The position numbers and the translations under genes were made by a program. This document shows positions 15,667 through 22,913 of a stretch of DNA of 40,951 nt, piece by piece (the stretch's first letter is position 1; each line of letters opens with the position of its first letter). Origin of the DNA: an uncultured Ruminococcus sp. (GTDB lineage: Bacteria > Bacillota > Clostridia > Oscillospirales > Ruminococcaceae); the NCBI GenBank assembly GCA_902776945.1, contig CACYSH010000055.1, positions 1 to 40,951 of the forward strand, given 5' to 3'. A model generated the notes under the pieces. The model was not told the DNA's origin. It worked only from the letters and a program-made list of their open reading frames with translations, and ran no database searches.

Positions 15667-17031
15667 TCAGCGGATAAGCTCCTTCGGGATAAGGTCGTAA
15701 TCGAACATTACCTCCGAATGATTGTCGCGGACAAGCTCTTTCTTCACGACCTCGTTCGTTGCCTTGTCGATAGTCAGCTTGTATATCTTGGAAATGCGGT
15801 AAAAAATGCCGTTTTCCTTGCTGAAATGATGATCTTCCTCGACAAGCTCGTAGCGGCAGGGAAACGGCTTTTTGCTCCGAAGCTCGCCCACCAGCTTTTC
15901 GTTTTCGCACCGCAGACAGAGCTGTACGTCCTGATCGGTGTTGTTGCGGAAACGATAATCAATATAATTATAGCATATCGAGGTTCCCGAGCTGAACGGC
16001 ACGCGCTTGCCCTCGTCGGGAGCCAAAGCGTCGGAATGGCTGTGAAACTCCGTGACTTCGAGCGGGCTGTGAAGTATCAGCAGATGAATTGTATTCGCAA
16101 GATTGCACAAGCCGCCGCCGAGACCCGGGGTCAGCTTGTTGTCGGAGATTATGCGCCCCGCCTTGTAGCCTTTTTTCTCGGTTATGCTGCCGACCGTCCG
16201 CCAGAACGAGAACACCTCGCCAGGACGGATTATCATGCCGTCGATCTTGCTGCTTGCCAGTGCGATATTGACCGCCTTGTTCTCCTGCAAAACGGGGTCG
16301 ATGCCCTTGCCGCGCTTGATAAGGTGACTGCTATGCTCCGAAACTATGTTCCGCAGGCGCTTTTTAGTACGGGTGCGGGAAAATATCTCGCCGCCTGTCA
16401 TGTCGCCGACAATGCGCTTGAGCTTTTCTTTGGTCTCGCTTATGGCGTAGGTCGCGGGGCTGATATTGCAGAAAAGCACATCGCGGCTCCAGAAGCTGCC
16501 GCAGCCCTCCGCGTAAATATCGCCGATGCGGTGGCTGTACTTAGTCCTGCGCCAGAGCGCCAGCAGCGCGTATTCGGCATAGCGCCTTACGCCTATGCGC
16601 ATTTCGTCGGGCGACTGGATAAACTTGACAAGAATGCTCTTTATCCCTGCGCGGTTGGCGCAAAGTACGTCCGTGAATATCTGGTCGCCGATGTACACAA
16701 CCTGACCGTGTTTCAGACCGAGCATTTTCAGCGCCTTTGTCAGACACGCGGGGTCGGGCTTGTTTGCGCTGTCTATATATAAGGAATTTATGTTCTTGTT
16801 GAACATCTCAACGCGCTTGCGGGTGTTGTCGGAAAGCAGCAGCGTTTTCAGCCCCGCCGCCTGAACATTATGCAAAAGCGCGTCGATCTCGGGCGTGGAA
16901 GGCTCGCCGTGATGAACGAGCGTGTTGTCAATATCGAAGATCACGCCGCGAAAGCCTATTTTGTACAGCTTTTCGTAATCGACCGCAAAAACGCTTTCGG
17001 CATATTCGTATGGAAAAAAACGGCTCAACAT
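15667..17031 (-). CDS. HAD phosphatase (YqeG-like) fused to VanW domain
   Basis: 454 residues in one uninterrupted frame; start 17031 with GGAGG 7 bases upstream. Residues 1-165 are a YqeG-family HAD IIIA phosphatase: DIDNT (Asp33, Asp35), LLLSDNT, KPDP (Lys91) and GDQIFTD, so all four HAD motifs are intact. Residues about 215-454 are a VanW domain: MIIRPGEVFSFWRTVG, GYKAGRIISDNKL, LGGGLCNLANTIH, and HSHSDALAPDEGKRVPF. VanW proteins occur beside vancomycin-resistance genes and in many clostridial surface proteins, but their biochemistry is unclear; YqeG-like proteins are cytosolic. No membrane segment separates the two, so VanW is presumably cytosolic here. The start overlaps the stop of the upstream TIM-barrel gene by 7 bases, indicating an operon. 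Confidence 0.88.
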   Translation of the reverse strand: MLSRFFPYEYAESVFAVDYEKLYKIGFRGVIFDIDNTLVHHGEPSTPEIDALLHNVQAAGLKTLLLSDNTRKRVEMFNKNINSLYIDSANKPDPACLTKALKMLGLKHGQVVYIGDQIFTDVLCANRAGIKSILVKFIQSPDEMRIGVRRYAEYALLALWRRTKYSHRIGDIYAEGCGSFWSRDVLFCNISPATYAISETKEKLKRIVGDMTGGEIFSRTRTKKRLRNIVSEHSSHLIKRGKGIDPVLQENKAVNIALASSKIDGMIIRPGEVFSFWRTVGSITEKKGYKAGRIISDNKLTPGLGGGLCNLANTIHLLILHSPLEVTEFHSHSDALAPDEGKRVPFSSGTSICYNYIDYRFRNNTDQDVQLCLRCENEKLVGELRSKKPFPCRYELVEEDHHFSKENGIFYRISKIYKLTIDKATNEVVKKELVRDNHSEVMFDYDLIPKELIR

Positions 17032-17690
17032 TTGACTGCCTCCGTTTCGGAGTCTGAAATATACCCGCAGACCGTGTTTATCTGCTCGAAGAAGCTGCCG
17101 CCGAAATCATGCTCGAAAAACGCGCTGCCGATAGTGAAGCCCCAGGGCATAACATTCTTTATTTCGTCAAGGCGCTCGCGGCAGTTTACGCTGCCCGCGA
17201 TGACGACGGGTATGCCGACTTCCGCAACGAAACGCCTGATAAGCTCCGGAGCGTCGCCCGTGAAGCGGTAGCCCAGCAGGTCGATCCCGTCAACGCCCTT
17301 TGCGGCGAGCGCTTTTGCTTCGGCGATCATGCCGTCGATAGTTCCGCCCAGCACGGACGGTCTGCCAGCGACCTCTCCCACGAACGGCAGATATTTCAGC
17401 CCGTTCTCGCGGCAGAGCTGCGCCACCGAATCAAAATACATCGTACCCATGAGCATATCAACGCCGCACGAAACGGCGAGCTTTGCGCCTTCGAGACATT
17501 TTTCCTCGTCGTAGGCGACTACTTCAAGCACGGTCTTTTTGCCGCATTTTTTCATAAGGGCGTAAAGCTCCTTCATCTGATCGTGCGGCAAAGGCTCTTC
17601 CTTAAAGCCGAAATATTCGGCGCGGCTGTCGCTGCACCCCTCAAAAAGTTCACGGGCGTTTAGCGCGGTCTTGTCATCGTGAGTGAGCAT
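17025..17690 (-). CDS. TIM-barrel protein of unknown function
   Basis: 221 residues from ATG 17690. The sequence has TIM-barrel strand patterns: TVLEVVAYDEEKCLEGAKLA, VDMLMGTMYFDSV, LKYLPFVGEV, VDGIDLLGYRFTGD and a C-terminal phosphate-site-like IPVVIAGSVN and GFTIGSAFFE. I do not recognise the substrate. The start is doubtful: ATG 17690 has no ribosome binding site, while GGAGAA at 17723-17728 is ideally placed for an ATG at 17716 that opens a 7-codon frame (MKKTRFL, stop). A -1 shift at that point would extend this protein by the missing part of its first beta strand (RFLIVMLTHDD). It is the first gene of an operon with the HAD-VanW gene. Confidence 0.75.
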   Translation of the reverse strand: MLTHDDKTALNARELFEGCSDSRAEYFGFKEEPLPHDQMKELYALMKKCGKKTVLEVVAYDEEKCLEGAKLAVSCGVDMLMGTMYFDSVAQLCRENGLKYLPFVGEVAGRPSVLGGTIDGMIAEAKALAAKGVDGIDLLGYRFTGDAPELIRRFVAEVGIPVVIAGSVNCRERLDEIKNVMPWGFTIGSAFFEHDFGGSFFEQINTVCGYISDSETEAVKC

Positions 17691-17692
17691 AA

Positions 17693-17716
17693 CTATAAGA
17701 AACGGGTCTTTTTCAT
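17693..17716 (-). other. Short frame MKKTRFL at the start of the TIM-barrel gene
   Basis: A seven-codon frame with a good GGAGAA site 6 bases upstream ends 2 bases before ATG 17690. It may be a coupled leader peptide, or the true N-terminus of the TIM-barrel gene separated by a one-base shift. Confidence 0.5.
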
Positions 17717-17806
17717 CTTTTGTTCTCCAGTTTACCTTTTACTCTTTTCAACATATTTTCGTGCGCAGGCTTCGCCGACATTCGACAAATTCAAGCAACA
17801 CATTAA

Positions 17807-17835
17807 ATTATAACACAGCAGCGCGTATTTGTCAA
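17807..17835 (-). promoter_or_regulatory. Consensus sigma-A promoter for TIM-barrel/HAD-VanW operon
   Basis: Minus-strand TTGACA (17830-17835) and TATAAT (17807-17812), spacer 17 bases. The leader to ATG 17716 is about 85 bases. Confidence 0.9.
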
Positions 17836-17921
17836 CTGTGCAAAAAAGCAATGTACAATGTTTTAAAATCAATTTAACGGAATATTTGCAATTTTCACAA
17901 AAGCATCTCAAAAACAAAAAA

Positions 17922-17943
17922 ACTCCCCGATTCCTCGGAGAGT
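17922..17943 (-). terminator. Terminator of the tRNA cluster
   Basis: On the minus strand ACTCTCCGA pairs with TCGGGGAGT (one G-T pair) around a GGAA loop, followed by seven T bases. It lies 11 bases after the tRNA-Arg. Confidence 0.88.
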
Positions 17944-17954
17944 AAAAAATCAAG

Positions 17955-18028
17955 CGCGGTTACAGGGATTCGAACCCCGGACCTACTGCTTAGAAGGCAG
18001 TTGCTCTATCCTACTGAGCTACAACCGC
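17955..18028 (-). tRNA. tRNA-Arg (anticodon TCT)
   Basis: Acceptor stem GCGGTTG/TAACCGC, D arm with GTAGCTCAGTAGGATAGAGC, anticodon stem ACTGC/GCAGT with anticodon TCT reading AGA, T arm with GGTTCGAATCC. CCA is not encoded. Confidence 0.95.
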
Positions 18029-18037
18029 ATTAATAAG

Positions 18038-18112
18038 GGTGGGTAGAGAGATTCGAACTCTCGGTCTTCAGTGCCACAAACTGACGCGTTAACCAGCTAC
18101 GCTATACCCACC
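18038..18112 (-). tRNA. tRNA-His (anticodon GTG)
   Basis: Anticodon loop TTGTGGC with stem CAGT/ACTG gives GTG. The extra 5' G (G-1, at 18112) that is characteristic of tRNA-His is encoded and pairs with C73 at 18038. T arm AGAGTTCGAATCTCT. Confidence 0.95.
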
Positions 18113-18144
18113 ATAAATATTCGCTGCCGTTTCCGACAAAAAAG

Positions 18145-18215
18145 AGCGGGTGATGAGAATCGAACTCACGTGGCCAGCTTGGAAGGCTGGAGTTCTACCA
18201 TTGAACTACACCCGC
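18145..18215 (-). tRNA. tRNA-Gly (anticodon TCC)
   Basis: Acceptor stem GCGGGTG/CACCCGC, anticodon stem CCAGC/GCTGG around CTTCCAA (anticodon TCC, reads GGA), T arm GAGTTCGATTCTC. First gene of the three-tRNA transcript. Confidence 0.95.
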
Positions 18216-18254
18216 ACGCTTGATCTGAGGTTATCCCTCGTAATCGACTTATAT

Positions 18255-18283
18255 ATTATAGCACATCGGGCGGCTCGTGTCAA
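18255..18283 (-). promoter_or_regulatory. Consensus sigma-A promoter for tRNA cluster
   Basis: Minus-strand TTGACA (18278-18283) and TATAAT (18255-18260), spacer 17 bases. The roughly 260 bases from here to the nfnA promoter hold no gene; a palindrome GTCTGAACTTGTTCAGAC at 18453-18470 resembles the central hairpin of the composite repeat. Confidence 0.9.
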
Positions 18284-18554
18284 GATGTTTTTCATATAAT
18301 TCTGAATTTTGTATACCTGCACAAAAATCTGCTGTTCAAATCGGCATATATCGGCACAGACGGATAAAAATATATACGGAATGTTTAATATCCCGGTTTG
18401 CGTGAATTTTCGGCGAGATTTAGTCGATTTCAAGGCGAAGATCCGCAGTTGGTGGTCTGAACTTGTTCAGACAGTCGCTCTACAAGGATTTTCAACGCAG
18501 AAGCGGAAAAGCTCGCGGCGCTGCCGCTATTTTTGCATTTTTTCGCCGCAGGAC

Positions 18555-18583
18555 TTGCATTTTCCGATAAAATATAGTATAAT
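18555..18583 (+). promoter_or_regulatory. Sigma-A promoter for nfnAB
   Basis: TTGCAT (18555-18560) and TATAAT (18578-18583), spacer 17 bases; leader about 58 bases. Confidence 0.8.
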
Positions 18584-18647
18584 AGGCTTTAAGGCAAATA
18601 ATTATATATAAATATAAAGATCAAGAGTTTCACGGAGGGAATGACAG

Positions 18648-19484
18648 GTGTACAAAATACTGAAAAGAAAACAGCTGAACGAAAATATCGTTCTTATGGA
18701 GATCGAAGCGCCTTATATTGCAAATAAGGCGAAGGCGGGGCAGTTTATCATCTACCGCGTTGATGAATACGGCGAAAGAGTGCCGCTCACCATTGCCGAT
18801 TACGACCGCGTGCGCGGCAGCATTACAATAATCTTCCAGACGATAGGCGGCTCGACGAAAAAGTTGGCGGCGCTTAACGAGGGCGATTCTATCCTCGACG
18901 TTGTGGGACCTCTCGGCACCGCTACCGAATACGGCGGAGCAAAGCGCGTTGCGGTCGTCGGCGGCGGCGTGGGCTGCGCGATAGCCTATCCGCAGGCAAA
19001 GGCGCTTTTCAACGCGGGCGCTGAGGTCGATCTAATCGCAGGTTTCCGCGACAAGAGCATTATCATTTTAGAGGACGAGATGAAGGCGGTCTGCACGGAT
19101 TTCCACCTTTGCACCGACGACGGCTCGGCGGGGTATCACGGCTTTGTGACGAACAAGCTCAAAGAGCTGATAGAGGGCGGCAAAAAGTTTGATCTTGTTA
19201 TCGCGATAGGTCCCGTGCCGATGATGAAATTCGTCTGCAAGACCACCGAGCCTTACGCGATAAAAACGCTTGTTTCGCTCAACCCGATCATGATAGACGG
19301 AACGGGTATGTGCGGCGGCTGCCGCGTGAGGGTCGGCGGCGAGCTTAAATATGCCTGCGTTGACGGCCCGGATTTTGACGGTCACATGGTGGATTTCGAC
19401 GAGCTTATGAAGCGCAACGCGACCTACCGCGAGCAGGAAAAATCGCACGTTTGCAGGATAACGGGAGGTGTAAGAAATGCCTAA
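18648..19484 (+). CDS. nfnA: NfnA, small subunit of NADH-dependent reduced ferredoxin:NADP+ oxidoreductase
   Basis: 278 residues from GTG 18648, with GGAGGG upstream. NfnAB couples, by flavin-based electron bifurcation, NADP+ reduction to oxidation of NADH and reduced ferredoxin, in the cytoplasm of anaerobes. NfnA belongs to the ferredoxin-NADP reductase-like family: FAD-binding RVPLTIADYD, NAD-binding VAVVGGGVGCAIAYPQAKAL, and the C-terminal [2Fe-2S] region MCGGCRVRVGG with a further Cys in LKYACVDGPDFDGHMVDF. Overlap of 8 bases with nfnB supports translational coupling. Homologues are also annotated as sulfide dehydrogenase SudB. Confidence 0.93.
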   Translation: MYKILKRKQLNENIVLMEIEAPYIANKAKAGQFIIYRVDEYGERVPLTIADYDRVRGSITIIFQTIGGSTKKLAALNEGDSILDVVGPLGTATEYGGAKRVAVVGGGVGCAIAYPQAKALFNAGAEVDLIAGFRDKSIIILEDEMKAVCTDFHLCTDDGSAGYHGFVTNKLKELIEGGKKFDLVIAIGPVPMMKFVCKTTEPYAIKTLVSLNPIMIDGTGMCGGCRVRVGGELKYACVDGPDFDGHMVDFDELMKRNATYREQEKSHVCRITGGVRNA

Positions 19485-20871
19485 TATGCAACAGAACAAA
19501 ACGCCCGTCGCCGAGCAGGAACCCGCCGTAAGAGCGCGGAATTTCGCAGAGGTGACAAAGTGCTACACACCCGACGAGGCGGTGAACGAAGCGGAACGCT
19601 GTCTCAATTGCCCGAATCACCCGTGCATGACGGGCTGTCCCGTCAGCGTCCGAATACCCGAGTTTCTGTCTAAGATTCGCGAAAGGAAGTTCGCCGAAGC
19701 CTACGGAATTATCCGCGCCACGAACAGCCTGCCCGCCGTTTCGGGCAGGGTTTGCCCGCAGGAGCGCCAGTGCGAGAGCAAGTGCGTTCGCGGTATGAAA
19801 GGCGAGCCTGTCGCTATCGGCAGACTGGAGCGTTTCTGCGCCGATTATGCCATGAACCACCCCGAAGAGATCGCGGCGGCGAAAAAGCCCGAGCCGAACG
19901 GTCACAGGGTGGCGATAATCGGCGGAGGCCCGGCGGGGCTTACCTGCGCGGGCGACCTTGCCGCGAAGGGCTATGAAGTAACGGTCTACGAAGCCTTCCA
20001 CACGGCGGGCGGCGTGCTGATGTACGGCATTCCCGAGTTCCGTCTGCCTAAAGCTATCGTGCAGAAGGAGATAGACGGGCTTAAAGCTATGGGCGTGAAC
20101 ATCATGACTAACATGGTCGTCGGCAGAGTAATTTCGGTAGATGAGATAATCGCGGGCGGCTGCGAGGCGGTGTTCATCGGTTCGGGCGCGGGTCTGCCGC
20201 GTTTTATGGGCATCGAAGGCGAGGACTTGGTGGGCGTTTATTCGGCGAACGAGTATCTGACGAGGATAAACCTGATGAAAGCCTATCTTGACGAATACGA
20301 CACGCCTATCAGAAGATCGAAAAATGTGGCGGTCATCGGCGGCGGTAATGTCGCTATGGACGCGGCGCGTTCGGCTTTGCGTTTGGGCGCTGAAAAGGTC
20401 TACATTATTTACCGCCGTTCAATGGAGGAGCTGCCCGCCCGCCGCGAGGAAGTTCACCACGCGCAGGAGGAGGGCGTGGAGTTCCTTCTTCTGACGAATC
20501 CGAAGCGCATTATCGGCGAGGACAGCGTTACGGCTATCGAGTGCGTGAAAATGGAGCTTGGCGAGCCTGACGCTTCGGGGCGCAGAAGTCCCCGCGAGGT
20601 AGCCGGAAGTAACTTCATGCTTGAAGTCGATACGGTGATAATGGCGCTTGGTACGTCGCCGAATCCGCTTATCGGCAGGACGACTAAGGGCATTGAGACC
20701 GACCGCCGGGGTTGTCTTGTTGTCAATGAGGAGACTAATCAGACCACTAAAGAGGGCGTTTATGCGGGCGGCGACGCGGTCACGGGCGCGGCAACGGTAA
20801 TTCTTGCAATGGGCGCGGGCAAAAAGGCGGCGGCGGCTATCGACGAATACCTTAAAAAAGATAAAAGATAA
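19477..20871 (+). CDS. nfnB: NfnB, large subunit of NADH-dependent reduced ferredoxin:NADP+ oxidoreductase
   Basis: 464 residues, start ATG 19477 with GGGAGG upstream. The N-terminus has two cysteine clusters for [4Fe-4S] centres (CLNCPNHPCMTGC and CPQERQCESKC). The FAD site is IIGGGPAGLTCAGDLAAKGY, where bifurcation occurs, and the NADPH site is IGGGNVAMDAARSALRLG with IIYRRS. The C-terminal FAD contact is GGDAVTGAATVILAMGAG. The protein is related to glutamate synthase small subunit (GltD) but the adjacent nfnA indicates the Nfn complex. Followed by dispersed repeats rather than by a clear terminator. Confidence 0.94.
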   Translation: MPNMQQNKTPVAEQEPAVRARNFAEVTKCYTPDEAVNEAERCLNCPNHPCMTGCPVSVRIPEFLSKIRERKFAEAYGIIRATNSLPAVSGRVCPQERQCESKCVRGMKGEPVAIGRLERFCADYAMNHPEEIAAAKKPEPNGHRVAIIGGGPAGLTCAGDLAAKGYEVTVYEAFHTAGGVLMYGIPEFRLPKAIVQKEIDGLKAMGVNIMTNMVVGRVISVDEIIAGGCEAVFIGSGAGLPRFMGIEGEDLVGVYSANEYLTRINLMKAYLDEYDTPIRRSKNVAVIGGGNVAMDAARSALRLGAEKVYIIYRRSMEELPARREEVHHAQEEGVEFLLLTNPKRIIGEDSVTAIECVKMELGEPDASGRRSPREVAGSNFMLEVDTVIMALGTSPNPLIGRTTKGIETDRRGCLVVNEETNQTTKEGVYAGGDAVTGAATVILAMGAGKKAAAAIDEYLKKDKR

Positions 20872-20893
20872 TAGATAATAGATAAAAGATATT

Positions 20894-21066
20894 TTGGATC
20901 GCAAAGCCCGCGAAAAACGCAAAACGAGGGCAAAACCGGGGTCAAGCGGGGCATGGGGCAGAGCCCCATTTGCGCCGCAGGCGCAACAAAGCAAAGCCGA
21001 CAAATCAAGCAAATCGTAATTATCCGCAGAGGTGAGCGGTCAAAATCAAAATCGGCAATTTCACAA
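20894..21066 (+). repeat. Composite palindromic repeat, left-end partial copy
   Basis: This has the GCGAAAAACGCAAAACGAGG end, the GGGGCAGAGCCCC and TTGCGCCGCAGGCGCAA hairpins, and the outer arm TGAGCGGTCAAAATCAAAAT, then stops at TCGGCAATTTC. The rest of the long inverted repeat is missing. A run of GATAAAAGATA-like units (20858-20892) precedes it and also occurs at 33846-33878. Confidence 0.8.
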
Positions 21067-21131
21067 TCCGCCGAAATATGTAACAATACTATAAATGAAC
21101 ACATTTGGTTAAATTGCATAAATAATTATCA

Positions 21132-21275
21132 TTAGATAAAGCCTTATCATGAGGACGGCGGGGGCAAGCTCCATACGCACTAACCTAATGCAAAACCATT
21201 GAAAATACGGTGATTTAGTGGTTATTCGGGCGAAACGGGCGGGAGCAAGCCCCCGCCCTACACCTTGTAAACCTT
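21132..21275. repeat. Short GC-rich repeat family with internal insertion
   Basis: TAAAGCCTTATCATGAGGAC with GGCGGGGGCAAGC on the left and GGGCGGGAGCAAGCCCCCGC with CCTACACCTTGTAAAC on the right are two pieces of the family seen intact at 40893-40951. About 60 AT-rich bases separate them. The stretch 20872-21316 holds only such repeats and no gene. Confidence 0.7.
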
Positions 21276-21316
21276 AAGTTGTGGGTAGTGGTTTACAAAA
21301 AAGTTTCCCGATAAAA

Positions 21317-22651
21317 TTATTTCATAAACACAAAACTTTCAAGCTCGCAAAGTGCCTTGCCTTCGAAATACTGCTTTGTCCAGCCCGTAACGCCATGCTC
21401 GAAAATGAAGAACACCGAATGCCTTCCCGTGACGTTCTTTATCTTGCCCTTGTAGATGCCGTCGCCGATGCCGATTTTTATCTCGCCGACCTCCGTGCCG
21501 TTGTCGCCGTAGCCGTCGATCATCACGCGCACTTTGCAATAGGTTCCGAGACCGCGGGTTTTCAGCGCAACGGTTATGCTGTCGCCCGTGAAATCCTCGC
21601 CGAAATCATAATACTTGTAACCGATGATATTGCCGTCGGTGATGTTCGTTACCACGCGGGTAAAGATGTCCTTTTCGGTGATGTAGCAGCCGCCTTTAAG
21701 CACGCAGGCGATGTCCGCGGGGGTCTGCTTGTACGGGTCGAGCGAATCCTCAAAGCCCAGCGAGGTCATTTCAACAGGCGGGATAGTTCCGTCGGGGAGG
21801 ATAGTGACCTTTTCCACGCAGGCGCGGCGCGACATGATAGAGCGGTTCGTCATGCGGTGGTAGAAGATGTACCACTGACCCTTGATGCAGATAAGCGAGC
21901 CGTGGTCGTTGCCGCCGGGATAATCCACGCTGTTGTCAACGATATAGCCGCGGTAGGTGAAAGGCCCGGTAGGGGAGTCGGCGGTAGCGTAGGCAAGGCG
22001 CGGGGCGGTGCGCGGCGAGTAGATAAGATAATACTTGCCGTTTATCTTGCGGGGAGAGCTTGCCTCGAAGAAGCGCTGATCCTGCGGAACGTCCTCTGTG
22101 TAGGGCATAACGGGGCATTTGTAGCTGCCTTTGATGACCGTGCGCATATCGGCGGGGTCAAGCTCGTTCATGTTCGACTGCTGGAAGCCGTAATAAACGT
22201 AAACCTTGCCGTCGTCGTCAACAAGAACGCCCGCGTCGTTGAATATGCCGTCGTCGCCGATCTCGGTGTCCTCGTCATAGAGGTAAGTGCCGAGACATTT
22301 GAAGGGTCCCTCGGGCTTGTCGGAAACGCCCACCGCGCCTTTTGAGCCGACGATATAAGCATAGAGGTAATATTTACCGTCCTTTTCGATAACATCGGGG
22401 GCGTAGCATTCGCCGTGCGTCCAGTCGGTGTCGGAGGGGCGTTCGCCCTCTTCCTTAGTGCGGAAGCTGTCGCCGTGGCACTGCCAATTGTTAAGATCAT
22501 CGACGGAAGCCGACCAGACCTTGAGTTTTTTGTCGCAGAAGTCCTCAGCGCCCGGGCGGTCATGTGAGCCGTAGAGGTAAACCCGATCGCCGAAAACGCG
22601 GGGTTCTCCGTCGGGGATATACTCCCACAAAGGTAAAATAGGGTTTGGCAT
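21317..22651 (-). CDS. Glycoside hydrolase family 43 (arabinofuranosidase/xylosidase type)
   Basis: About 444 residues from ATG 22651, which has AAGGAG 8 bases upstream; the GTG at 22660 overlaps that site and is rejected. The five-bladed propeller motifs are visible: an early Asp region (NPILPLWEYIPDGEPRVFGD), CYAPDVIEKDGKYYLYA, the Asp in DAGVLVDDDGKVYVYYG and the Glu in RFFEASSPRKINGKYYLIYS, matching the general acid position. The last roughly 120 residues (after IACVLKGGCYIT) form a beta-sandwich, CBM6-like accessory domain. No signal peptide is seen, so it probably acts on imported oligosaccharides from arabinoxylan or arabinan. No transporter or regulator lies next to it. Confidence 0.85.
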   Translation of the reverse strand: MPNPILPLWEYIPDGEPRVFGDRVYLYGSHDRPGAEDFCDKKLKVWSASVDDLNNWQCHGDSFRTKEEGERPSDTDWTHGECYAPDVIEKDGKYYLYAYIVGSKGAVGVSDKPEGPFKCLGTYLYDEDTEIGDDGIFNDAGVLVDDDGKVYVYYGFQQSNMNELDPADMRTVIKGSYKCPVMPYTEDVPQDQRFFEASSPRKINGKYYLIYSPRTAPRLAYATADSPTGPFTYRGYIVDNSVDYPGGNDHGSLICIKGQWYIFYHRMTNRSIMSRRACVEKVTILPDGTIPPVEMTSLGFEDSLDPYKQTPADIACVLKGGCYITEKDIFTRVVTNITDGNIIGYKYYDFGEDFTGDSITVALKTRGLGTYCKVRVMIDGYGDNGTEVGEIKIGIGDGIYKGKIKNVTGRHSVFFIFEHGVTGWTKQYFEGKALCELESFVFMK

Positions 22652-22700
22652 ATTTATCACTCCTTAAAAAATATGTTAAACAATAAATGAGCATTTAAAC

Positions 22701-22913
22701 AGTTAATAGTGAAGAGTGAATAGTGAATAGTTAAGGAGCGCCTGCGGCGCGTATTATGCAGAAGCTTCGCTCTGCAAAAAATAGTTTCTGCTCACCGAGT
22801 TTTTGAGTTATTCAGTGCGGGGCTTGCACGAGCTTTGCTCGTGCCGACTCCGCATAATACATCGCCGAAGGCGATACATTAACTATTAACTATTCACTAT
22901 TCACTGTTAACTA
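22701..22913. repeat. MITE-like palindromic element, TAGTGAATAG family, copy 1
   Basis: The ends are inverted: AGTTAATAGTGAAGAGTGAA at the left and TTCACTATTCACTGTTAACT at the right, with inner arms GCGCGTATTATGC and GCATAATAC. The interior contains GCACGAGCTTTGCTCGTGC. Its right end supplies the stop codon of the minus-strand GGDEF gene (22911-22913). A sister copy lies at 30412-30597. Confidence 0.8.

Noticed and set aside
15325-16782. 485-residue plus-strand frame across the terminator and the HAD-VanW gene
   Set aside because: It crosses a strong bidirectional terminator and opposes a gene with complete HAD and VanW motifs.
18309-18611. 100-residue plus-strand frame upstream of nfnA
   Set aside because: No ribosome binding site or family resemblance; it runs through repeat-like sequence and the nfnA promoter.
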